Source: Eubacteriales bacterium
GTDB taxonomy: Bacteria; Bacillota; Clostridia; Oscillospirales; Acutalibacteraceae
Length of the DNA stretch: 39,539 bases
Assembly (NCBI GenBank): GCA_029225565.1
Contig: JAQXWS010000010.1
Location: 1 to 39,539, forward strand
Direction: 5' to 3'
Part shown: positions 19,101 to 29,100 of the stretch, piece after piece
How the letters are laid out: each line of letters starts with the position of its first letter
How positions within the stretch are numbered: the first letter of the stretch is position 1
Position numbers and translations under genes: made by a program
The notes under the pieces: model-generated
Database searches by the model: none
Seen by the model: only the letters and a program-made list of their open reading frames with translations
Told to the model about the DNA's origin: nothing

Positions 19101-19331
19101 GTGCATATCTGCCCAGTCAAGGAGTGCTTCGGCTGTCTGGTTGTCGGTAGTCTCTGCCCAGGTCATAAAGTTAGCAGCAAGGTTGTCGTCATAGTAACCG
19201 TCACTTGACTTTGCGAATGCTGTAACAACGCTGGTGAAACAAGATACTGCCATAATCACAGCCAAAAACAGTGCAACCAGCTTGTGTGCAAAAGTTTTAG
19301 ATCTAGATTTCACTTTTAAATTTTCCTCCAT
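13155..19331 (-). CDS. Giant secreted dockerin-containing protein
   Basis: Up to 2058 residues. A signal peptide (KTFAHKLVALFLAVIMAVSCFTSVVTAFA) leads into roughly 1000 residues that look mostly helical and rich in Leu, Asn and Asp. Next come beta-rich stretches with no recognisable catalytic motif and a helical KAKEAES/FIVAR-like part near the end. A carboxypeptidase-regulatory-like sandwich (about 1915-2000) and a C-terminal type I dockerin (calcium loops at about 2005-2016 and 2027-2038) follow. An isolated EF-hand loop, DINSDGKYTIFD, also occurs inside. The sandwich-dockerin ending matches that of the 356-aa protein. ATG 19331 has no ribosome site upstream; GGAGG lies inside its codons 2-3 and would serve GTG 19313 (spacing 11), giving a canonical MKSRSK signal start, so the true start may be 19313. 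Function is unknown; a cell-surface or scaffold component is likely. Confidence 0.8.
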   Translation of the reverse strand: MEENLKVKSRSKTFAHKLVALFLAVIMAVSCFTSVVTAFAKSSDGYYDDNLAANFMTWAETTDNQTAEALLDWADMHIDDLILSLGANSDMLKGDHLTIYYDITVAKINLNGYLDSIDGILDLLNSANALVNDYKGLVGGDVKNIDISQVGQLNAPSKASADVVSKCGKSYRATNDAKDIILALAKLLYTNTNDDSGANVIGNFIKGKLDLGIVGSFVDIYSLLQTPLGLWNGYQSNLVYNIISNLILTKSGWYTDTEIAAYQADIQKGNGNWVLDDQLMDKLSKNLLQQINAEITYGTTGTSSEQTESSHDRYQKILNKMDEGLTMKQAAEALGYDSNLKYTTDGNVYLFCYGDQKITINKNTKLLEFGYEVLNMAWKTALKDTLGLVRVNFDRWDNKNYASNYDNDFYYWMRGNGKWDDSKSWESNYTEANVKAWANSEYEYYGAVDADDLLADVQDNLTFDRTVVENATNTWKDIDSTKLFVKLRYSPLADKYFNMQTGPINLYLMQTGFDNLEKFFGSGYSNYADLPALLNDVLVAAVKDLFPESDNIGLQTASGVQSLTRPTMATAGVSKFENSNVTTNIDTMATTLISNTVKIFEYVANSTDENILNAFYVNNNISNKTASNNLSEANFEEAMVPFLISCLQNIPDVKQIHAEKWDACQDAEGVAYVALEEYLSFVLPEKDYSQLVSLNSSGKYVAGSVDINSDGKYTIFDDAIMPMARDALGYILQSIVPTRKTDGTVWNVYKTDVVEDKTTVFDLLNSVVCYYASMDSYSDNGFNTSKGITGKGVGALLGAMDQNGNCLVTNSNTLWQNIDAIANNLLPVLGTLQYGDVAHAAKFNSYELLYNKVIKGILDIGPNSGVTNIIKQLLTIFTAEPIRNKGVVTLVYDDVLASLLNNLLGARYSGQTYKQVMPYTDSYDSSAEYKAANPLHKMSAAQSASPFNSLVDVSILGKYSYTTNKANGILGLVIENIYEFFAYSDTNSNFRSSKTKQTGAAACWQGGMFAVKAVNNFIPSFVPQLGEHQFKPATVKVGITAATGVTPGASMSGNSLKFVNNSTGLNRFYRTANGGVGQDPRYYAVIRGIAVKMGNQNPSNIIVDRDSAVGKVVAPGEALNIAVSGTYPEETQNLSITVTYDIFESAREVTVAPDSGYLYQNLNTTSYMYLSPDKGWADALFNTVDASGIKGSSSRSGYIVSSPVGGSAGQTRAEYYKNFLIPDNNASVINDYGLMVTGGGSYDSMFSYPVQGTEYLAVTGVDADGKYETGAKQTAGASATNLAYATFDNNGNLINTAYQDFKWASDAEWNRGDSYEGFDAAGIDALIREKATVDADGNITSVPKYETRTHIAYTTDEAIENEVIKGIIKNGNSIEAILVDTSIIGTEVTPGTQLRGLSLMGGATLSNASQYIKWIQVLDNKKFAPQEFDMNLATITNGNVGMTGKTHINIYNNSGATALQNKYDSTMSEMSPYDKSDFDDMVGEGSTAYSPVQNQLNQAFSNTVVALGSVITETSASKLSSITETVANTGTTTSTTGSVAYEPLASTKTLPESIKAFVKNGYYYADEDCTIPIYSNVELTSAPNGKDAVGTAVQYNQATGKYYVVNAPSYETEWIIIDDGDVECPYLSTTDVQAKADDLAESPLYEQVAYNFYNAEGEQVGQNDWTYMIPQMVERIKPYDGTTDYRGTYQKYMDMLDYRSMNAKKHVDTSLANLIGHGVMEARKNMINVDYIVDTYEKKVKVAKEAESLITAKDIYLVDDQGNYVDAEGNIVDEQNKVVDHTEYSTSSPSVAINEAKRIYDRFDARVQSRGFISDKLEAEILCASGYTADKFTVVDGEVYYTSGVEAKYGAYDATGKLINPTVENEKMFSDKSWNNYVAALAAAITTVEEKTAKLSDIYTYKKNLAIAEMSLESPSARTEITVTGKISATTSVDGAASIYGIAGAKIKIGNKTYAVSGTRGEFTAVLPVGTTELHISANNAVDRTVTLTGENDIANVEIGLIVGDYNADGVVNSVDAFMFSKASENDINGDGTGDSVDGAIINAGAKVFAQYSNLALD

Positions 19332-19916
19332 AAAAAATTTACGATTAGGTCCATACTATTTTTCACTCATTTGTCACAATCTCTGACCGGTTGCAAATAC
19401 TTCGCAACAGACTGAAGAGCAATACACTCAAAACAAGTATTAATAAAATATAGCATATACCACGCATATATATTAAAACACTTTGCAAGTCAAAAGTCAA
19501 GATATATTATTAAATATTTGTTAACATTTATCAATGCAAATTTGCGTCAACGGCAAAAAATATTGCTGTTTTTGCCAAAAAAGCCTTGATTTTTTTGTCA
19601 AAATAGTGTAGTATTTGGGTGTAATGTTAACAATTTGTTCAAATTTATTTTACATTTTGGCAAAATATTTTATTACATTTTTCGCATTTTGTATGTAAAT
19701 CATTTTTGCTTTACAATCAACTTGTGAATGTAAAGTATTACACCTTTCCGGTGACAAAAAACAATCAAATATTTTATACTTTTGAGGCGCTTTTTTCTCA
19801 AAAATCATTACGAAATTACGCCTAAATACAGACGTTTTGGTGACTAAAGGCGAACGGATTATGTATAGGTTATGTATAAGTAATTAATAAAATTATATTT
19901 TTTTGTTAAAAAAGTA
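19332..19916. other. AT-rich divergent intergenic region
   Basis: No gene is visible. On minus, a weak promoter for the 2058-aa gene may be TTGACT (19488-19493), 17 nt and TATATG (19465-19470). Also seen are the palindrome GCAAATTTGC (19536-19545), a hairpin GGCAAAAA/TTTTTGCC (19552-19576), and two direct copies of TTATGTATA (19859-19867 and 19870-19878), 11 bp apart and upstream of the plus promoter, which could be an activator site. Confidence 0.5.
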
Positions 19917-19945
19917 TTGACAAATTATAATATATTTGTTATAAA
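19917..19945 (+). promoter_or_regulatory. Strong promoter of the 3066-residue giant gene
   Basis: TTGACA (19917-19922), exactly 17 nt and TATAAA (19940-19945). Transcription would begin near 19952, giving a leader of about 170 nt. Confidence 0.8.
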
Positions 19946-19951
19946 TAATGT

Positions 19952-20125
19952 GACTTTGTTCGTGCGTAGGGTATCTTGCGCCCAAAAATGCAAATTTTCC
20001 TGTTTGGGCACGACGCTACACTACGTTTTGCAGCTTGGCTGTGAGCAATGATTGGGAGTGGGGATACCCTGCCCTCTTTTCGGCGTTTGCAACCAAGTTA
20101 ATCATAAAAAGAAGGAGAGATGATT
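19952..20125 (+). ncRNA. Structured 5' leader (riboswitch-like, unidentified)
   Basis: The leader is closed by an 8-bp stem, AGGGTATC (19968-19975) with GATACCCT (20063-20070). Inside is a hairpin GCCCAAA (19980-19986) with TTTGGGC (20003-20009), and a small CAGC/GCTG hairpin (20031-20041). There is no T run, so control, if any, would act on translation or stability. The site AAGGAG lies 40 nt after the closing stem. I do not recognise a known riboswitch class. Confidence 0.45.
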
Positions 20126-23100
20126 ATGAGAACGAGCAAAAAATTACTTAGCCTGTTTTTGGCTATAGTAATGGTCGTTACCTCGTGCTCTGTGGGCTTT
20201 ACCGCGTTTGGTGCAGAAAACACGGATGCCAACAACAGCTACTGGAACGACAAGGCTGATGCCGATTCGGCATTTCAGTCCATCAACGAGCTCATCAACT
20301 ACTTTATCCCAACAGTGTTGGCTATCGAAGTTGATGAGGCAACCCACGCCACTCTTGGCCAAAGCTTGGGAATAAGCGCAGACAAATACGATCAGGCTAC
20401 ATTACAGCAGATCGTTACTGCCCTTTCGCCAAAGCTTGTTGTGCCGCTGAGTAACCTGAAAAAGCAGCTTGCCGGCGGTTCCAGCGCAAGCAAGGAAGAT
20501 GTCATCAAGAAGTATCTTGGCGTAGATCAATACGACAAAATCTATGATGTACATTTTTCCTATCTTGAAGACCCGGACGCTAAGGAAAAAGACTATTCCG
20601 GTATGTCATTCTTTGACCTGTATCAATTCTGCAGTGACAATACCTCATCTTCCGACCCGTCACTAAAGGCTTACGCAACCACAACCAAGGAGGCGCTGGA
20701 AATTCTGCTTGCTGCATACAAGTCCGTATCCGACAAGATGGACGCAGCAACAAAGATTTACAGTACTATACCAAAGGGATGTGCACAGCCTACTGCCGAG
20801 GCAACTGCCGAGTCGTTATTCAACGGTACTGCTCTTAAGGACCTCAAATCCACATCCGGTTCTTACGACGCATACGCTGTGGGCGTAGAGGTTGCACACA
20901 ACTACTACAAGTCTTTGGGTATGGACAGCATCGCAGACAAGATTACCAATCCCGGCGCTGCTTTCTATTACTACTACTCCACACAGGGTAGCGTCCTCAA
21001 GAAAGCACTTGTAGGCCTGAAGTTGGCAGTTGATGCCGGCGAAACAGTAACAACAAAGCCTATCAAGAATTACTACACCGGTGACGCATTTGAGGCAAAA
21101 AGCATTACTACTGCAAATTACGAGAGTGTACTCGCCGACTTCTTTGAGAAGTACAAGACAGAAAGCGGTCAGTATTCCACACCGGCAAAAACCGTTACCG
21201 AAGACGAATACTTCTTTGAGCTTGTAGAATACAAAAAGGTAGTTAACGACAAAACCTACGCTAAGCTCACTGCAAGAGAAAAGACAGCTTTAAAGAAAGA
21301 GTTAAATAATTTCAAGACTAACGGTACTTGGAAAAACAAAATAACAGATAAGGTATATACCTATAACGAAGCCGAGTTCAATGCAGGCTTTGCGGCATAC
21401 GCAGCAAACTTTGCCATGGCAGAGGTTCCGGGCGCAGGTATATACGGCGACATGATTACCCAGTGTGTTCAGGACTTGAACACAGAGTACACACCCAGCA
21501 ACAACATCAGCAAGGAGTACTACTCATCCAGCTTTGTTGCAACAACAAACAAGATTGCTGCCGACTATATCAATGCCGGACTGATTGAGGGTGTAAAAAG
21601 CCTTGACGATGTAAAAATCACAAAGGCGCAGATGCAAAAGGCTGCCGAGATGGCAATTGAGAACAATTGCCAGTATGGCAAGGACTTCTACAACAAGGTA
21701 GTTGACACTGATAATTCTCCGTTCAGCGCACCTGTAAAGTATCTGTTCAACTACTTCCTTACAGCAGCATCGCTCACTACAGCAGAGCCGATGATTGATA
21801 AGTTTGTACAGACACTCACAGATAATATCATCAATATTGACTCAACAACATCCACTCCTGTAAAGGACGAGCTTGGTGCCGACGCTTCCGTTGCCGCTAT
21901 AGCAGAAAAGACAGCGGAAAAGGCAATGGAATTCAAATTCGGCGACCTGCTTTCCGACTCACAGAAGGAAAGGGTTGAGGACGAATTTGCCGACTTCTTT
22001 ATCCACCAGGGCAGCGACAGAACAATCATCGGTTACTACAACAACCATGTTGGTTCATTCCTGCTGAGAACACAGTTCTCACAATACAAGGGTGCCAGCG
22101 GTGCAGCTACTCTTAACACCGACCCGACAACTCTTGTTAACGCAATCACACTGTACACCAGCTACATCAAGCCGGCTATCCAGAAGGCTGAAAAGAGCCA
22201 ATACAAGTACAGTGACTACCAGATTCCGGACAAGGCTGCAGTTGCTGCTGTTAACTACAACCTCAACAAGATAGTACAGGCCGTTCTTTCCCCTGGTACC
22301 ACTATCGGCTCCATGGTTGTACCGCTTATCAACAGCTTCACCGTTACAGAAATCGATGCAGACAGTCTGTTGAATCTTCTCACCGACCTGTGGTCAAATC
22401 TTGCAAGCAATCCGGTAGATACTATAGTTAACCTGGTACCTGTACTGGTTATCCTTATCGACGAGGTTGTTGAGCCGCTGATTTTCAACGGTACCGGCGA
22501 CGCATACAATGCTACGAACGGTCTTTACGGACCACTTTCAGCAATTATGCCGGCAATTCAAAATGTATCATTGGAGGGCGGCAATACCGCAATCGGTATT
22601 ACAACACTTGCATTCGACCTTAACAAGCTGCTACCTGCTTTGCTCAACGGTCTTCTTGGAAACACTGCCGAGGCTAAGGCTCTGGTAGGTACATACGCAG
22701 ACCTTGTTACCGACGAAAACTATCCTATCCCGGCCGACCTTGACATCGACTACAATACCATCAAGTACACAGGTATCTATGTAGCCGACAAGGCTCTGAA
22801 CGGAGCGAAGATCAGCGACATCGCAGGTCTTATCACCGCAGAGGACGAGAGAATCGGCAAGGGCGTATCAGAAACTGTAGAAGAGCTTGCAACATTTATG
22901 CTTGAGTCGATTAACGACTATTTAGCTGCTCACAGCACAGACGCAAGATACATCAAGGACGGTCGTGTGGGCAACAGAGGTCTCAACAACATCTTTGTTG
23001 CACTTCCCCAGTTACTTGATATTCTCGGCAAGAAGTTCATACAGAAATACGATATTGATTCCGACTGGTCTTACTGCTACGACGGCAAGATTTACGAAGA

Positions 23101-26100
23101 CACCGTTAAGGGAGAGGTTGCGGGCTCATCAGAGCTTCAAGATGTTCCCCAGCTTAAGAACAAGTCACTTGAGGACTTCAAGCTTCTCTTTAAGGAGAAT
23201 GACCCCAAGCTTGTACTCGGCAAGTTTGTAGAAATCCTTGTCGGTGACCAAATCAATGCTCTCATCGATATTCTTAACGATGTATTCTCTTCCGACAGCA
23301 ACAAGATTACATCCAACATCGTACTTGTTCAGCAATTGCTTGACGCACTTGGCGGACTTGGCGAAAAGAGCATCATCACCGATGTTCTGGACGGACTGTT
23401 CCAGCTCAAGAGATTCAAGAACAACGGCGACGTTAACGAAAAATCATTCTCACTTGTTGAGAGAGATACTACAAAGTTTGTCGGATTCAGCAACGAGGCG
23501 TGCCTGTTCATGCTGTCCAACATCATTTACACAGCAGCAGACGGCCAAAAGAAGGGTCTTGTACCGCTTATTAGCACTCTTATCAACGGCAAGGCTCCCG
23601 AGGGTTCTGCAACTACAAATGCAAAGCTTGGCTCAAAGCTGGGCGCAGGACTCAACTCACCTCTTCTGGCTGCTTCCAAGAAGACAAACTACAAAGAGCT
23701 TCTTTCAAAGAAGAATCAGAAGAATGCAGAAAGAATCCTGGAAAAGGTTGATGACATTCTTGCTACCATCCTTGACAATGCATCACTCAACGGCTTTACA
23801 CTCAACAGCAACGACGGCATTCTGTCAGGCGTTGTATCCACAGTGTCAAACTACATTGGTGATGACAATACCAACAAGCTTATTGCTCTGCTTGACGATT
23901 ACCTAAAGTGTATCGTAGGCACAAACTCATCTTCCAAGACCGGTAAGGTGAACGCTAAAGCTGTATATACATCTGCTAATCTCTCCAATCTTGTTATCGA
24001 GACATACACACTGATTGAGAACGTTGTGGATTATGTATTCTACGACAGCGGCCTAATCGCAGATATGAAGTACAAGGATCCTAACGGCCTCCTTGCAGAC
24101 GCTATCTACGGTATTGTTTCTCCGGATGCTGTTGCAATCAGAATGAGCGACGAATACTCATCTGTAGCCAACAAGCTAAAGAAAGAAGAGAACCTTAACT
24201 GGAACGACCTTAAGGGCAATAATGTTGACCTGGGCTACGGCTTCAGGAAGGGCAATAAGGAAGCGTTCTATGATGCTCTCGGCGAATCCTTTAACGGTAT
24301 TGCTGCTATCATCGGCGTTGTACTCACAGCATCATACACAGACTCTGCAAAGAGTGGCAACTATTACAGCAAGGTTATCTATCCTGTAATCAACAGCCTG
24401 GCAAAGGCTACCGGTGCTACAGGTGTTATGAGCCCAACCGCTTTCAACAACGCATCCAATTCACAAAAGTTGATCAGAGGTCTCCTGACTCCTGTATCAA
24501 ATATCATTTCACAGATTTACGATGCACCTGCATCATTTGTACTCAATGTTGTCAGAGGTCTTGCAGGCGTACTTGATGACGCAAGCCTCAAGTCAATCGT
24601 AGGCGGACTGACTGCTCCTGTTAACAACCTGCTGGGCGGTGTTGGCAACCTGGTATCTTACCTGTCACCATCACTTGCTGCAGTTATCGGCGACATCGGC
24701 GAGCTCAAAATCGAGCTTCCGTACAGCAAGGACATTCTCGTCAGCGCAATCAACAAGCTTTTGGGCGGCGCATTCACACTGCCACCAATTGACTGGAAGA
24801 GATTGGCTAAAACAACTACTCCTGCTCAGGCAATGCTTCTCATCTACGGCTATGCAGTGGATACCATCCTCGGTTCCGACCTGCTTACAGGCCTTGTTGA
24901 GAACGCATCACCCGAAATTGCAAAGATGATTAAGAACCTGTCTTCCACAGAGATTCTTAACCTCATCAACGACATTCTTGCAGTATTCCTGAGTTCAACT
25001 GAGGTTTACTGGACATTCAGCTCATACAAGACAGATATGTTCAGCAAGAACTTCAAGTATCCTACAGACATCACCGCATCTCAGGCAGACGATGCAGTAG
25101 GCCAGCTTGACGAGCTTGTAAACAATATCTTCCCACTTCTCAAGTCATTGGGCGTAGCTGATATTGAAGGTCTGTCGGCACTTGTTAACGACAACCTTTA
25201 CACAAACGATATTCTCACAACTCTTGCAAAGACCGTTTACGGCGCACTTGAGTCAAACGAGACTATCGCTACAGTGCTCACCTCTGTGGGTCTTGACCTG
25301 TCACCGGCAGGATTTGCAAAAATCCTTACCGACAAGAGCTACGGCAAGACTTACACATCTGCTGCCAACACACTTGCTAAGGCAAAGAGCTGGAGCAAAG
25401 TTAAGACACTAAACTGGGGCTTCACAAACGGCTCCTCAAAGGCACAGACCGGTTTCATCAACGGTTTGGCTGCAATTCTTCGTCCTATCAACGGCGTACT
25501 TGCAATCTTCCTTGCAGAGGGAGGCAGCTTTGTTAACGAAATCACACCTGCACAAAAAGCTGAACTCGTTGACATGATCAAGGGCATCAACCTTGACGAA
25601 ACAAAGACTCCTATCGCTGAGGATAGCGACTTCGGTTGTGTACTGAAGATTACTATCAAGAAAGGTATTCTCAAGCTGGTAATCGACAGCAACAACTCAA
25701 AAGATGACAGCACAGTCAAGGTTGACCTTGCTGCTATAGTAAGCGACGTCATTGATTCTCTCCTTGATGGTAAAGTTTCCGGAAATATCGGAACCAACGG
25801 CTACGAAAGTGCTATAGTTCCTATCCTGGAAGCATTTATGTGCAAGAATGTAAAGACTTATGCACAGTATATCAGCGACTACAACAAGGCAAAGGATAAT
25901 CTGATTATCAATATCCTGACTCCACTGTTCGGCTTTGTAAACGATGTAGTTGATGCTCCATTCGACACCATTACCAAGGTACTGCCAAATGTAGCATACT
26001 TTATCGACAGCAACGGCCTGATGCAGGCAATCTCCAATCTGCTTGCAATCGTAACAGCTAAGGACGGTATCCTTGGTGTACTCGACAAGCACGGTATCAA

Positions 26101-29100
26101 CGTTGATAAGCTGATTAAAGCAATTGCCGGCAAGAGCCTTGGCGACATCGTAACCGATGCACTTGGCATTGACGCAAAGCTGAATATTCAGCTCACCAAC
26201 CTGTCAACCTGCAACATCCAGGTAATCGTTCTTCCACTTGTAAGAACATTGCTTAAGAATGCAGGCATCGACATTACAATCCCTGATTTTGACCTTGCAA
26301 CAATCGCTTCTCACGGCACCCTGGAAACAGTTAAGAGCGCCGCAAAGAACGACAAGGGCAAGTACACAACCAAGAGAGTTGTGGCTAAGCAGGGCGAGGT
26401 TCTTGTTGCAGTTCTCCGCTATGTGGCAGATGTACTCATCAAGAACGCAACATTCCTGAAGAATACATTGTGTGGCATAGATGCGATCAAGAAGAACGCA
26501 ACTATCAAGAATGTACTCACCTCTGTATTCAACCAAATCAAGACAGCATCCAAGGATGACATCGTGAGAGCTGTGTTCTACTTCCTCAACCAAGAGGCAG
26601 CTAACATCTACTACAGCTACACAGACTACAAGTCAAAGTCATACTCATTCAGCTACAATGATATTGATGCTGCATTCTGTGCACAGTTTGCCGGCCAGCT
26701 TGACGGCGATATCGAAAAAATCTTTGGTCTGCTTAAGTCCCTCGGCGTTGCCGACATTGAGAGCCTGCAGTCACTGGTTGACGATAATCTCTACAAGGAC
26801 AGCATTATTTCCGCACTTGCTACCGGTCTCTACGGTGCAATCGACGGCGTAAAGGTTGGCAGCTCAACATTGTCAGCACTTTTGGCACAAACAGATATTG
26901 ACTGCACAACCACAGGCTTTGCTGCTCTCCTGACCAACAAGGCATACGGCAAGCAGTACAAGGCAGCTGCAAAGGTAATCGGCGCAGCAAAGAACTGGAA
27001 GAATGTTAACGCTTCCAAGCTTAAGTGGGGCGTAAAGGACAAGGCAACATTCCTGAACGCACTTGTTGCAGTACTTCGTCCTCTGTACGGCGTACTGGAT
27101 ACACTCCTCACAAACGGTTCACTGGGTATATTCAACCTGGTAACCCTCCCCGGTTCAAACGGCTACGAGTCATCAATCGCTCCTCTGCTTGAAGCACTCA
27201 GCGTAACCGGTCTCAAGACCGACGCTCAGCTGAAGGCAGATGCTGCAAAGGCATACGACAATCTGCTTCTCGACATCATTACCCCGCTGGTAAACAAGGT
27301 TGAGGAAATCATTGGCAAGCCAATTGAGACTCTTGCTGATATGCTTCCGACATTCGCTCTGTTTATGGCAAATGACGGACATATCCAGTGCATCAACAAT
27401 CTGCTTGCTCCTATCTCGGGACTTCTCAATGCAATCAAGCCAATCGTTGATGTAAACGATGTACTTGATGCGCTTGGACTTGATGTTAATGCACTGCTTA
27501 AGAAGGCAGGCCTCAATGTTAAGATTAAGATTGATGTATATAACCTGCCTAAGACCCTGAAGCCTGTGCTCGGCTCAACATCACTTGTTTCGTTCCTTAA
27601 CAATGTTCTCGGTCTCATCAAGGTTGGCGGCAAGCCCCTTGCAATCAAGCTTCCTGAGATTGACTGGTACAAGCTGGCTAGCCACGGTACCACCAAGACC
27701 GTAAAGAGCGTTGCAATGAACACACAGGGCAAGTACACAAGACAGATAGTTGAAGGCCGTCAGGGCGAAACTCTTCTTGCAGTACTTCGTTACATCGAAA
27801 GTGTAATTATCAAGAACGCTAAGGCTCTCCAGAATCTGCTTTGCAGCATTGATGCTATAAAGAAGAACGCAACAATCGTTAAGATTCTTAAGTCAGTATT
27901 CACCAACATCAGCAAAGCAAAGATGGATGAAATCATCAAGGCTCTCTTCTACTTCTTTATGGGTAGACAGACAGACTCATTCTTCGACTACAGCAACTTC
28001 ATCTACAAGACAGATTACGAGTTCTCCTACGGAGATATGGATGTTGACTTCTGTAAGCAGCTTGCTCCTATGCTCGACGGTCTTATCGGTGGATTGCTTG
28101 CTGACAAGGGTGGTCTCCTGGGTCTTATCACCGATATGATTTACAAGGACGAGATTATCGGCAAGCTTGCTACCGGCCTCTACGGTGCAATCGAGGGTGT
28201 CAAGATTGACGGTATCGGCTCACTCAACAACATCCTGAAGCTTATCGGTATTGACTTCTCTACATCAAATGTGGCTGACCTCCTTGAGGACGAAAGCTAC
28301 GGCAGAACTTATCCGGATGTAGCAAGGAAGATCAGAAGCGCCGGCTCATGGAAGAATGTTAAGGCAGAAAGCCTGAGCTGGGGTGTTAAGGACAGAGATT
28401 CATTCCTAAATGCTCTTGTATCAGTTCTTCGTCCAATCTACGGCGTACTCGATGTACTGCTTAACGACGGTAACCTGAGCCTGTACGACATCGTATATGT
28501 TCCCGGTTCCGACGGATACACATCAACAATCGTACCTCTTCTGGAGGCATTCGGTGTTTACAACATAAAGACTCAGTACCAGTACAGAGAGGATATGGCT
28601 AATGCATACGACGCAATTCTGCTGGATATCATTAACCCGCTGTTCGACAAGGTAGAGGATATTCTCAACGCACCTATCGAGATGCTGGCAGATATTCTTC
28701 CGAACCTGTCACTGTTCTTTGCAAACGACGGCTTGCTGCAGATTATTGAGAATCTGTTGACACCTGTATCTGCTTTGCTTGAGGCAGTAAGACCTATCGT
28801 TGATGTTAACGATTTGCTCGGTGCTCTGGGTGTTAACCTCAACTCTCTGCTTGGCAAGGTTGGTCTCAAGGTTAATGTAAACCTTGATGTATATGACCTG
28901 ACAAGCACACTCAAGCCGCTTATCGGTGCAGAGAATGTTGTGGCTCTGCTCAACGGAGTACTCTCCATCATTAAGATTAAGGGTGCTGCACTTGGCATTG
29001 AGCTTCCTGAAATTGACTGGTTCCGTCTGGCAAGCCACGGTGAGGTAATCACCAACGAGGCTTCACAGGCTGCTACAATCGGTGGTAGAATCCATGTTGT

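Noticed and set aside
23238-23906. 222-codon frame within the 3066-aa gene
   Set aside because: It is a frame-shifted shadow rich in Ser and Leu with no start signals.
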